Shown here: one piece after another, positions 41,736-49,057 of the stretch
Layout of the letters: the number at the start of each line of letters is the position of its first letter
How positions within the stretch are numbered: the first letter of the stretch is position 1
Source of the DNA: an uncultured Megasphaera sp.
GTDB taxonomy: Bacteria > Bacillota > Negativicutes > Veillonellales > Megasphaeraceae
Assembly: GCF_900539295.1 (NCBI RefSeq)
Contig: NZ_UQBH01000001.1
Coordinates: forward strand, 1 to 64,000
DNA length: 64,000 nt
Reading direction: 5' to 3'
Notes under the pieces: model-generated
What the model was told of the DNA's origin: nothing
Database searches by the model: none
What the model saw: only the letters and a program-made list of their open reading frames with translations
Made by a program: the position numbers and the translations under genes

Positions 41736-42953
41736 TTACAACCTCCCCATCAATGTTTCCAAGTCATCTGCCGTCAGGCACTTGCCGTCCTTATAATACG
41801 AACCGTTGCGGTATATGGCATGAATACTGTAATCAGCACTGTCGATAAAGGAAGAATCGGGATAGGCCGCCACGCGGAATCCCCGACTGCGCCAGTTCAT
41901 GAGATCCCTAATCAACGGCTGATCGCTGGTCGTATAGGAAACAGCTAACTGAAAGGACGGCTCCGTATCTTCGAGGAGGCCGGCATCGCTCATATATTCA
42001 TACAAGAGGTTGATGTTCATGCCGAAGCCGCAGGCCGGACGATCGACGCCGAAGCGGCCCGACAGGCGGTCGTAGCGCCCGCCGTCGATGATATCGTACA
42101 AGGCACCGTCAACATAAACTTTAAAAACCGTATCCGTATAATACCCCAAGGGGCTGGCAAAGCCGAAGTCGAGCTGAACCTTATCGGCATAGCCGGCATA
42201 GAGGATGTAGTCGTAAACGGCTTCCAATCGGGACAAGGCGTTCAGCATGCCGCTGTTAATCGAATAGTCTCGGGCCTTGCTGAGGGTCTGGGCATAGGAG
42301 CCGAACAGGACCGGCAGGGCTTCTAAGGCCTGACGGGCTTCCGGTGAAAGGGACAGGGTTTCGATATAAGACTTACAGGCGACGAGGTTTCGTTCGGCCA
42401 TATATCGCTTCAGCGTTTCCTTCTGCTCTGCCGAAATGGGAAGTCCTTCGAACAAGGCCTTGGTGTAAGCCGCCGTACCGATGTCGATGCGGATGTTTTC
42501 AACGCCGACGGCCTTTAAGATTTCAGCTGCCGTGACGATGACTTCGCCGTCGCATTCCGGACTGGAATCGCCTAAAATTTCAATGCCGCCCTGCAAAAAA
42601 TCCTTACCATACGTCGACCGGCCGTAATATTCGCGAAAGACCGTGCTGACGTAGCCGAATTTAATGAGCTGGTTAGCCCGGGGAAATTCACGGGCCGCCG
42701 TTTCAACGACCGGCAAGGTTACATCAGGGCGCAGGACGAGAACCCGGCCGTCGGTATCGATGGTCTTGACCATTTGCTGGCGGAGTTGGGGAAAGAAGTC
42801 CCGGTATACATCGTAATCTTCGAAACTCGGCGTTTCAATAATCTTACAGCCGTGGTTCATGATGACGGAAATGATTTTTCCCTGGATTCGGTCATAATTG
42901 CGCATTTCATCGTGGTGGAGCATCTTCACTCCATCCAAGGTATTGTAGTTCAT
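41736..42953 (-). CDS. hisZ: ATP phosphoribosyltransferase regulatory subunit
   Basis: A 405-residue class II aminoacyl-tRNA-synthetase-like protein resembling HisRS but without its anticodon-binding type C-terminus. Recognisable stretches are LRPDVTLPVVETAAREF, REYYGRSTYGKDFLQGGIEI and IIDGGRYDRLSGRFG. With short HisG (the next gene) it forms the regulated enzyme complex. It is the first gene of the operon. AAAGGA lies 10 nt before ATG 42953. Confidence 0.92.
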   Translation of the reverse strand: MNYNTLDGVKMLHHDEMRNYDRIQGKIISVIMNHGCKIIETPSFEDYDVYRDFFPQLRQQMVKTIDTDGRVLVLRPDVTLPVVETAAREFPRANQLIKFGYVSTVFREYYGRSTYGKDFLQGGIEILGDSSPECDGEVIVTAAEILKAVGVENIRIDIGTAAYTKALFEGLPISAEQKETLKRYMAERNLVACKSYIETLSLSPEARQALEALPVLFGSYAQTLSKARDYSINSGMLNALSRLEAVYDYILYAGYADKVQLDFGFASPLGYYTDTVFKVYVDGALYDIIDGGRYDRLSGRFGVDRPACGFGMNINLLYEYMSDAGLLEDTEPSFQLAVSYTTSDQPLIRDLMNWRSRGFRVAAYPDSSFIDSADYSIHAIYRNGSYYKDGKCLTADDLETLMGRL

Positions 42954-42994
42954 CCTATGACCATCCTTTCTTTAGTGCTTTATCTTAGTAAAGT

Positions 42995-43008
42995 GTTAAA
43001 ATATTAAC
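42995..43008. promoter_or_regulatory. Candidate operator before the histidine operon
   Basis: GTTAA-AATA-TTAAC is a perfect short inverted repeat, 42 nt upstream of hisZ in the gap of 109 nt. It lies where a repressor could block transcription. A -10-like TACAAT lies at about 43018-43023 (minus) with a poor -35. No T-box or other leader RNA is seen in this gap. Confidence 0.4.
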
Positions 43009-43062
43009 TGTTGATTATTGTACCACAAAGTTCCAAAAATAAAAATACCTTTTTCTAATTTT

Positions 43063-43278
43063 TTACGCTTTTTCTGTATCTTCACCATTCGACCGGAGCC
43101 GCTTCTTGACGGCTTTTTCAAACTTCGGTCTGGGGATCATGACCCGGTGGCCGCAGCCCGTGCAGCGGATAACGAAATCGACGCCGATGCGCAGTACTTC
43201 CCATTCGTTGCAGCCACAGGGATGGGCCTTCTTCATCTGCACCACATCACCTACATAGTAACGAACAAAATCAGCCAT
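43063..43278 (-). CDS. DUF951 family protein
   Basis: A 71-residue protein starting MADFVRYYVGDVVQMKKAHPCG. The Cys pairs in HPCGCNEW and RCTGCGHRVM could bind a metal, and the family motif PCGCNEWEVLRIGVDF is typical of the small DUF951 proteins of firmicutes. Its function is unknown. ATG 43278 has GGAGG 7 nt upstream, and a strong promoter lies at 43324-43352. Confidence 0.88.
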   Translation of the reverse strand: MADFVRYYVGDVVQMKKAHPCGCNEWEVLRIGVDFVIRCTGCGHRVMIPRPKFEKAVKKRLRSNGEDTEKA

Positions 43279-43323
43279 TAAAATTCCTCCTCTATATGGA
43301 AAGCTAAATAATGCATATATATC

Positions 43324-43352
43324 ATTATATAGTCTGAACCACGGCATATCAA
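43324..43352 (-). promoter_or_regulatory. Promoter of the DUF951 gene
   Basis: Minus-strand TTGATA (43347-43352) and TATAAT (43324-43329) with a 17-nt spacer, 46 nt upstream of ATG 43278. Confidence 0.78.
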
Positions 43353-43381
43353 GTCGCCGGACCGCAAAAGAGCGGCGGCAA

Positions 43382-43410
43382 TTGACCGTCCCCAGCGGCT
43401 GTGTTAAGAT
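43382..43410 (+). promoter_or_regulatory. Promoter of the small membrane gene cluster
   Basis: TTGACC (43382-43387) and TAAGAT (43405-43410) with a 17-nt spacer, 34 nt upstream of the TTG start at 43444. It diverges from the DUF951 promoter 30 bp away. Confidence 0.7.
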
Positions 43411-43443
43411 AAGGGATAATTACAGAAACGAGGAGGGATTTTT

Positions 43444-43752
43444 TTGACGTCATCGACGAACCAGCAAACCCTGCACCGATTATATCGACTCTGTTATGCT
43501 GTCGGCTCTGTCCTGACCTTGTGCATGGTCGCCCTTTTGGGCTGGATAGCCGTCTGTATCGCCTTAGAAAAAGAACCGCTGGCATCGATTGCCTTTTTAC
43601 CGGATATGCCAACCTACGGTGTCTTCATCCTCATCGCCGTCACAGCTGCTGTCACCATTGCAGTCTGGCAGTACGGCGCGTCATTTCACCAGCGCTATGA
43701 AGAATCGGTAAGAAAGGAAGGGCCTCTAGACCAAAAACATGAGAAAGAATGA
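43444..43752 (+). CDS. Small membrane protein, unknown function
   Basis: A 102-residue protein with two predicted membrane helices (about residues 15-40 and 56-76) and a charged C-terminal tail (YEESVRKEGPLDQKHEKE). No family is recognised. The start is TTG 43444, with AGGAGGG about 7 nt upstream. Its last codons overlap the next gene by 14 nt, suggesting coupled translation in a three-gene operon. Confidence 0.68.
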   Translation: MTSSTNQQTLHRLYRLCYAVGSVLTLCMVALLGWIAVCIALEKEPLASIAFLPDMPTYGVFILIAVTAAVTIAVWQYGASFHQRYEESVRKEGPLDQKHEKE

Positions 43753-44446
43753 ATTTATGGATCTCCTGCGGTATTATTTCCGCAAGAGTGATAAAAATGA
43801 CTTAAAAGGAATCATCGAAGACTGTGAAGAGCAGTTCCGCCTCGGTGCCAGCCAAGGAAAATCGGAAGAAGAAATCTGCTGTAAACTCGGTCATCCTAAA
43901 AATATCTACCGCTATTACATCGGCGAACCCATCGTCCCGGAAGACAACCCGCGCCTGCCGGGAGATGACTATGACGACTCGTACCAAGACTATGACGACT
44001 TCGGTCCCGGTACAGCATCATCTCGCTATTATCCGCCGGAAGAACGGGACGACTACCGCCAGCCCCGACGCCCCCAGCCGTCTTACGAACCCCGGCCGTC
44101 ACGGCGTCGGTCCTACGAAGTCCCCGATGGGGAAACAGGGCGGGATTTTAATTGGAATGACGGAGCCAACAACACGGCCAAGGCCGTTGCCAGTCCCTTT
44201 TTAGACATTCTCGGCACCTTATTCGGCATCGCCGCCAGCTTCTTGTACGTCGGCCTCACCCTGGTCATCCTGGCCTCCATTGCCATTTCCTTCATTCCCG
44301 CCTATGCCTATTCGGACCTTTTGCCCCTTCCCACCATTTCCGTCATGACCCGTATTCTTACGGTATTGACCGTTCTCTTTGCCGCCTTAACGGCCAGCTA
44401 TGCCGGCCAGGCCTGCCATTCAGCAGCCCGCGGAAGGAGGTCTTAA
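43739..44446 (+). CDS. Membrane protein with N-terminal HAAS/DUF1700-like domain
   Basis: A 235-residue protein. The N-terminal 60 residues (MDLLRYYFRKSDKNDLKGII...GKSEEEICCKLGHPKNI) resemble the HAAS/DUF1700 helical domain usually found next to PadR regulators. A long Tyr/Asp/Arg/Pro-rich linker follows (about 75-135), then two or three membrane helices (about 150-225). No PadR gene is in the window. It overlaps the preceding gene by 14 nt; the next starts 3 nt after its stop. Confidence 0.7.
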   Translation: MRKNEFMDLLRYYFRKSDKNDLKGIIEDCEEQFRLGASQGKSEEEICCKLGHPKNIYRYYIGEPIVPEDNPRLPGDDYDDSYQDYDDFGPGTASSRYYPPEERDDYRQPRRPQPSYEPRPSRRRSYEVPDGETGRDFNWNDGANNTAKAVASPFLDILGTLFGIAASFLYVGLTLVILASIAISFIPAYAYSDLLPLPTISVMTRILTVLTVLFAALTASYAGQACHSAARGRRS

Positions 44447-44449
44447 CCT

Positions 44450-44935
44450 ATGGCACGCGTTATCATCTGCCTCTTCCTGACCCTGGCCTTTGCCTTCGGC
44501 AGCTACACGTCCTTCATGAGCAGCGACTATCCGGCCTTGAAGCGCTGGATGACTTATTATAAGGAATATAAAGAACTCCAAGGCGCTTTAGATAAGGGCG
44601 ACGCCAGCAAGGCCGAAATGCTCGACAAATTGCGGACCATGTATCCTGAAAAAGCTGCCGAAATCGAAAGTCAATTTAAAGCCAAGTACGGCAATTTAAA
44701 AGATTCGGCCGAAACAGTCGGCACAGACCTCCAGAGCGAATGGGATTCCAAACTAAGTGACGACAGCGATAACCGCAGCAGACGGGAGGAAGCTTCCGAT
44801 TCCGAAAAGTCATCCGATCGCCCTTCCCGTAGTAAAGAACAGCGGCAGGATGCGGACCGTCAAGAGACCAAGTCCCGGGCTGAAACCTCCGATGTTCACG
44901 ACAATAATCGCGCTTCAAACGAAAAAAATCAGTGA
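44450..44935 (+). CDS. Membrane-anchored, highly charged protein, unknown function
   Basis: A 161-residue protein: an N-terminal signal/anchor helix (about residues 2-20), a helical segment (about 30-95, rich in Lys/Glu/Asp) and a strongly charged Ser/Arg/Asp/Glu tail (about 100-161) that looks disordered. No domain is recognised. It is the last of three overlapping or abutting genes. GGAGG lies 9 nt before ATG 44450, inside the previous gene. Confidence 0.65.
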   Translation: MARVIICLFLTLAFAFGSYTSFMSSDYPALKRWMTYYKEYKELQGALDKGDASKAEMLDKLRTMYPEKAAEIESQFKAKYGNLKDSAETVGTDLQSEWDSKLSDDSDNRSRREEASDSEKSSDRPSRSKEQRQDADRQETKSRAETSDVHDNNRASNEKNQ

Positions 44936-44975
44936 TTCGGCCTATTCCTTTTTATCAACAAAGAATCGCTCTTCG

Positions 44976-45004
44976 TTGACAGTAAAATCAAAAGGTGTTA
45001 CAAT
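44976..45004 (+). promoter_or_regulatory. Rubrerythrin promoter
   Basis: TTGACA (44976-44981) and TACAAT (44999-45004) with a 17-nt spacer, about 73 nt upstream of the gene. The near-consensus boxes suggest strong expression. Confidence 0.85.
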
Positions 45005-45076
45005 AATAGCAACCCAGAGGGGTGCTTGAAATACAACGTCCCAATGAATTGATTACAAATAAGGAGGAATTGAGTT

Positions 45077-45616
45077 ATGGAATTAAAAGGTTCAAAAACA
45101 GAAAAAAACTTACAGGCTGCATTTTCCGGTGAATCCCAGGCACGCAATAAGTACACCTATTATGCCAGCGTAGCTAAAAAAGCAGGCTACGAACAGATTA
45201 AAGCATTCTTTGAAGAAACGGCCAACAACGAAAAAGAACATGCTAAAATCTGGTTCAAACTTCTCCATGGCGGCGAAATGCCCAACGACGTAGACGCATT
45301 GAAAGATGCTGCTGCCGGCGAACATTACGAATGGACGGAAATGTATCCGACCTTCGCTAAAGAAGCTCGCGAAGAAGGCTTCGACAAGATTGCTTTCTTG
45401 TTCGAAAAAGTCGCTCAAATCGAAAAACATCACGAAGAACGTTATTTAGCGCTCCTCAACAACATCGAAACGAAACAGGTATTCAAACGCTCCGAAAAGA
45501 AGACTTGGATATGCCGCAACTGCGGTTTCATCGTAGAAGCCGACGAAGCTCCGAAGATCTGTCCGGTCTGCGCTCATCCGCAATCCTTCTTTGAAATCCA
45601 AGCTACGAACTACTAA
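45077..45616 (+). CDS. Rubrerythrin
   Basis: A 179-residue rubrerythrin, a peroxide reductase of anaerobes. The N-terminal ferritin-like di-iron domain (about 1-138) has the Glu/His ligands in SGESQARNKY, NNEKEHAKI and KVAQIEKHHEERY. The C-terminal rubredoxin domain (about 140-179) has CRNC and CPVC. It defends against oxygen stress. GGAGG lies 9-10 nt before ATG 45077. It is monocistronic with its own promoter and terminator, and codon use suggests high expression. Confidence 0.96.
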   Translation: MELKGSKTEKNLQAAFSGESQARNKYTYYASVAKKAGYEQIKAFFEETANNEKEHAKIWFKLLHGGEMPNDVDALKDAAAGEHYEWTEMYPTFAKEAREEGFDKIAFLFEKVAQIEKHHEERYLALLNNIETKQVFKRSEKKTWICRNCGFIVEADEAPKICPVCAHPQSFFEIQATNY

Positions 45617-45626
45617 GCAATACGAA

Positions 45627-45657
45627 GGGAGCCCTCTTACGAGGGCTCCCTTTTTTT
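45627..45657 (+). terminator. Rubrerythrin terminator
   Basis: GGGAGCCCTC (45627-45636) and GAGGGCTCCC (45641-45650) form a perfect 10-bp stem with loop TTAC, followed by seven T residues. Confidence 0.92.
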
Positions 45658-45680
45658 ATTACTGCACAAATAGCAGTACG

Positions 45681-46388
45681 TTATTCTTCTACGCGAAAAC
45701 GATAGCCGTTTCCCCAAACCGTTTCAATCGCCGTAAACGGCGGTTCTACTTCATTCAACTTATCCCGCAGGCGATTGACATGAACCGTAACCGTCGCCAA
45801 TTCACCTAAGGCATCGAGATGCCAGATCATTTCAAAGAGATACTTCTTAGAAAATACCTGGTTGGGATGGCGTGCCAAAAATAACAGCAAATTGAATTCC
45901 TTCCCCGTCAGGGTAATTTCCCGGCTTCCTCTAAATACCTGATGGCGTTTGACGAAGATGCGCAGGTCGCCGATTTGGATATCGGGCTTGCTGTCGTCAT
46001 TATCCGTAAGTCGGCTGCCTAAGAGGCGTTCATGGATGTCGATATGGGCCTTTAAGCGAGCGATCATTTCCGACGGATTAAAGGGTTTTACGATATAATC
46101 ATCGGCACCCAGGCTGAGGCCTTTTATCTTATCCTCCAAGGCGTCGCAGGCCGTAATGAAAAGGATGGGAACGTTGCTGAGGGCCCGCAGTTTTCGGCAC
46201 AGGGTAAAACCGTCGGTATCGGAAAGGGTAACGTCGAGGATGACCGCCTCGATATCGCCTCCGTCAAAAAGCTTCATCCCTTCTTTTCCTGTCATGGCGA
46301 CGGCCACGTCGAAACCGTTCGTCTCCAAAAAATCACGCTCAATCGCAGCGATCATTCGGTCTTGATCAATAATTAATACACGCGCCAT
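45681..46388 (-). CDS. OmpR/PhoB-family response regulator (orphan)
   Basis: A 235-residue regulator with a receiver domain (about 1-115; phosphoacceptor Asp52 in AVILDVTL, the Lys in YIVKPF) and a winged-helix DNA-binding domain (about 130-232; ITLTGKEFNLLLFLARHPNQ and VHVNRLRDKL). No histidine kinase gene adjoins it: dacF lies upstream by 33 nt on the same strand. The two may be co-transcribed, hinting at envelope-related control. The stimulus and kinase are unknown. Confidence 0.92.
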   Translation of the reverse strand: MARVLIIDQDRMIAAIERDFLETNGFDVAVAMTGKEGMKLFDGGDIEAVILDVTLSDTDGFTLCRKLRALSNVPILFITACDALEDKIKGLSLGADDYIVKPFNPSEMIARLKAHIDIHERLLGSRLTDNDDSKPDIQIGDLRIFVKRHQVFRGSREITLTGKEFNLLLFLARHPNQVFSKKYLFEMIWHLDALGELATVTVHVNRLRDKLNEVEPPFTAIETVWGNGYRFRVEE

Positions 46389-46421
46389 AACAATCCCCCC
46401 CTCAGAAACGCTTACATCCGC

Positions 46422-47264
46422 CTAGTTCCCAGTCTGCAGGCGACGGAATCCATAATCCAAAATAGCCGGTGCATCGGTCCAGCGATTATCATCATTATAC
46501 AGGACCAACACCAAGGTATGACCGTCTCTCGTAGCCGATGCGACCAAGCAGTCGCCGGCAGCGTTGGTAAAGCCCGTCTTGATGCCGTTGGCCCCTTGAT
46601 AGCCGCTGGTCAGGAAATGATTGGTCGTCGTGACCCGTTTCGGCGCCCGGCCGTCCAAATAATGAACGTCATAGGCCTTGAGGCCGACGATGTACCGGAA
46701 TTCCGGAAAATTCTTCATACCATAGGCTGCCATTTTGGCCATGTCGAGAGCCGTCGTATAATGGTGGGCTGCCGTCAGTCCGTTGGGATTGACGAAATTA
46801 GTATGAGCTGCCCCCATTTTAACAGCTTCGGCATTCATCTTTTCGGAATAGCCTTCGACAGAGCCGCCCAAGGTCTGAGCGACGGCGACGGCAGCATCAT
46901 TGCCGGAAACGACCATCATGCCCCGCAGGGCTTCACGGATAGAAATAGGATCTCCCGGTGCAATTCCCAGACTGGAAGGCTCCGTATTGGCGGCTTCCCA
47001 AGAAATCTGCAGCGGCTGATCGAGTTTATCTTTGTACTGATCCAATGCCGTAATCAAGGTAACGATTTTCGTCGTACTGGCCGGATGGACCCACTTCGTC
47101 GGGTTGACTTGATATAATACTTTTCCCGTATCGATATCAATCATACACGCCGATTCGGCAATCGTCGGCGGCATATCGGCCTGGGCCGTCACCGTCATGG
47201 AACCAATCATAAAGCCAATTGCAATAACCGTAGTCAACATAATTCGTTTTAAAATTGAAAACAT
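46422..47264 (-). CDS. dacF: D-alanyl-D-alanine carboxypeptidase (PBP5/DacF type)
   Basis: A 280-residue serine DD-peptidase with an N-terminal signal (cleavage near AQADM). The active-site motifs are S63-T-T-K66, S120-G-N122 and K229-T-G231. It trims pentapeptide side chains of peptidoglycan. It stops soon after the catalytic domain and lacks the C-terminal beta-domain and amphipathic helix of typical PBP5. ATG 47264 follows AAAGGG by 8 nt. Confidence 0.93.
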   Translation of the reverse strand: MFSILKRIMLTTVIAIGFMIGSMTVTAQADMPPTIAESACMIDIDTGKVLYQVNPTKWVHPASTTKIVTLITALDQYKDKLDQPLQISWEAANTEPSSLGIAPGDPISIREALRGMMVVSGNDAAVAVAQTLGGSVEGYSEKMNAEAVKMGAAHTNFVNPNGLTAAHHYTTALDMAKMAAYGMKNFPEFRYIVGLKAYDVHYLDGRAPKRVTTTNHFLTSGYQGANGIKTGFTNAAGDCLVASATRDGHTLVLVLYNDDNRWTDAPAILDYGFRRLQTGN

Positions 47265-47334
47265 CAAATGCGCCCTTTCTTCTCTAAACATCAATAGATA
47301 AACAGGTACCATCGGACCCTAAACTATTAATAAT

Positions 47335-47363
47335 ATTATATTTTTTATAAAATAATCTGTCAA
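47335..47363 (-). promoter_or_regulatory. dacF/response-regulator promoter
   Basis: Perfect consensus on the minus strand: TTGACA (47358-47363) and TATAAT (47335-47340) with a 17-nt spacer, about 70 nt upstream of ATG 47264. Confidence 0.88.
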
Positions 47364-47365
47364 TA

Positions 47366-47412
47366 AAAAGGGACTGCCCCATAAGGACTTGTTTTCCCAT
47401 GGAGCCCCTTAT
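47366..47412 (-). terminator. Terminator after the CpXC gene
   Basis: On the minus strand AAGGGGCT pairs with AGTCCCTT (one G-U pair), with an inner CCAT/ATGG helix, followed by TTTTT. It lies about 35 nt after the CpXC stop codon and directly before the dacF promoter. Confidence 0.7.
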
Positions 47413-47444
47413 TCAGCTGACAGCGAAGCCGTCTCCCCCCAAAC

Positions 47445-48245
47445 TTATGCCTGGGGCTTCACCGCCGTTTGAAAGACTTCTTCACCGATAGTTTTTATCC
47501 AGAATCCGATGAGATTTCCGTACGTTTCCCGGTTGGCATCGGCCTCAGCAGCTTTTATGAGATAGGTCATAAATTGGCTGGCCCAGGCATAGCCGAAGCG
47601 CTCGAACTGCGCCTGACCATCCCCGGAAATCTGATTGAGAATCGGCATGAAGATGTCTTTGGTCACATCTTTCAGTTTCTCTGTAATGGGATAGACATAG
47701 GCCATTCCTTTTTCATCTTTGCGCATGAAAATGAGGGCTAAGCGTTCCGGATCATGGTCATCATCGGCGTAGTCGATATGGTAGGCATCTAAAGGAAGCC
47801 GTTCCTTATCGTCCTTGCTGAGGAGCTGATAGGCACCATATTTAATGATTTCATACAGACGGTCATCGTAAGCGCCCTCGCATTCGATGATCTTTTCCCG
47901 CCATTCGCCCCAAGTCAGGGCAGCCCGGCAGGTGTATTCTGCAAAAGAGGTTGTCCCTAAGGCCTGATGCACCTCATCCAAGGTGATTTTTTCATCAGGA
48001 GACGGGATGTGCCATATCAACATTTTTTTACTGCGATCGATATAGAGGCACTTGCTTTCAATATGAATCTTGCTTTGGCACTGCGGACAGGTATAGAAAA
48101 ATAAATTTTCATCAAAAAGGACCCTGTCCTTTAAGGATGCGTCACCGGCGTCGATGACATCCCAGGTATGGAATAGTCCGGACGCACTGCACGCCGGGCA
48201 CTGGACGGAAGCGTCCATTTCATGAGTTCCTATGGTCGCTGCCAT
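47445..48245 (-). CDS. CpXC domain protein, function unknown
   Basis: A 266-residue cytoplasmic protein. The N-terminal CpXC-type zinc-binding region has CPACS (about residues 16-20) and CPQCQSKIHIES (about 53-64). A mostly helical C-terminal part follows with no recognised motif. The family is common in gut firmicutes with no known function. Its ATG 48245 overlaps the end of the macro-domain gene by 26 nt, with GGGGAG 6 nt upstream, so the two are translated together. Confidence 0.8.
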   Translation of the reverse strand: MAATIGTHEMDASVQCPACSASGLFHTWDVIDAGDASLKDRVLFDENLFFYTCPQCQSKIHIESKCLYIDRSKKMLIWHIPSPDEKITLDEVHQALGTTSFAEYTCRAALTWGEWREKIIECEGAYDDRLYEIIKYGAYQLLSKDDKERLPLDAYHIDYADDDHDPERLALIFMRKDEKGMAYVYPITEKLKDVTKDIFMPILNQISGDGQAQFERFGYAWASQFMTYLIKAAEADANRETYGNLIGFWIKTIGEEVFQTAVKPQA

Positions 48246-48996
48246 GGGCTACTCCCCTTTCTCTTGATTTTTCTGAATACAGAGCCCGTATCTTCGAAGC
48301 GGTCTGCTCGATATCGGCCAGGCTCGGTCGTTCCCATTGCAAAAAAGGCTGAATCAGGCTGTCTACAATTTTGACCTTCCCGGAAAGGGCGATGGGATCC
48401 GGCGTTCCTTCGCGGCTCTGCAGCAAGGCCAGGGCCGTCGAGACCTTCGATGCCAAATCGCCTCTTTCATCGGAAGAAGCTTCGCTCAGCTCCTGAAGCC
48501 AGTAGAACACGGCCGATTTCGTATAGGCCGCCTGTTCTTCGGAATCGGCACAGACGATATCCAGACGATCAAAGCCCTCGCCTTCCGTAAGCAACAAGGG
48601 AACGACAGCTGCCGCTGCCCGCTGAAGAGGATAGCCTTTATCAGCCGAACTCAGCGGTGCCAGTGCCAGCTCCTTCAGCCCCTTTTCCCGGGCCAGGCTC
48701 AAGGCCTCGCGGCAGGCCGACAGGAGGGATTCTTCTTCTTCCCGCTTGCCGCCGGCCCAGTAAGGCCCTACGGCATGAATGACGAAAGATGCCTTTAACT
48801 GGAATCCCCGGGTCATGACGGCATGGCCGACGTGGCACATGCCGATATGGCGGCAGGACGCCGAAAAGGAGAGGCCTCCTTTTTGATGAAGCTCACGACT
48901 GACGGGACTTGTCGGCAACAGGGTTGAACTGGCAGAATAGATGATTCCGTCGGTATTCCATTCCGATATATCACCGTTTAATACCCTAAACTGCAT
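48220..48996 (-). CDS. Macro domain protein (ADP-ribose binding/processing)
   Basis: A 258-residue protein with an N-terminal macro domain (about 1-165): VLNGDISEWNTDGIIYSAS (the usual GDIT..DAIVNAAN region in a divergent form), VIHAVGPYWAGG and APLSSADKGYPLQRA. A helical C-terminal extension (about 170-258) is not recognised. Macro domains bind ADP-ribose or remove it from proteins or nucleic acids. The Asn-Ala-Ala-Asn motif is replaced by Ser-rich YSASST, so catalysis is uncertain. ATG 48996 lies 10 nt after AAAGGG. Confidence 0.82.
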   Translation of the reverse strand: MQFRVLNGDISEWNTDGIIYSASSTLLPTSPVSRELHQKGGLSFSASCRHIGMCHVGHAVMTRGFQLKASFVIHAVGPYWAGGKREEEESLLSACREALSLAREKGLKELALAPLSSADKGYPLQRAAAAVVPLLLTEGEGFDRLDIVCADSEEQAAYTKSAVFYWLQELSEASSDERGDLASKVSTALALLQSREGTPDPIALSGKVKIVDSLIQPFLQWERPSLADIEQTASKIRALYSEKSRERGVAHGSDHRNS

Positions 48997-49028
48997 GGCA
49001 GTCACACCCTTTCACAATGGATAGCTCC

Positions 49029-49057
49029 ATTATACCATTACTTTACAAAGGTATTAA
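49029..49057 (-). promoter_or_regulatory. Promoter of the macro/CpXC genes
   Basis: Minus-strand TTAATA (49052-49057) and perfect TATAAT (49029-49034) with a 17-nt spacer. The -35 lies within the last codons of the methyltransferase-CsoR gene. Confidence 0.55.
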
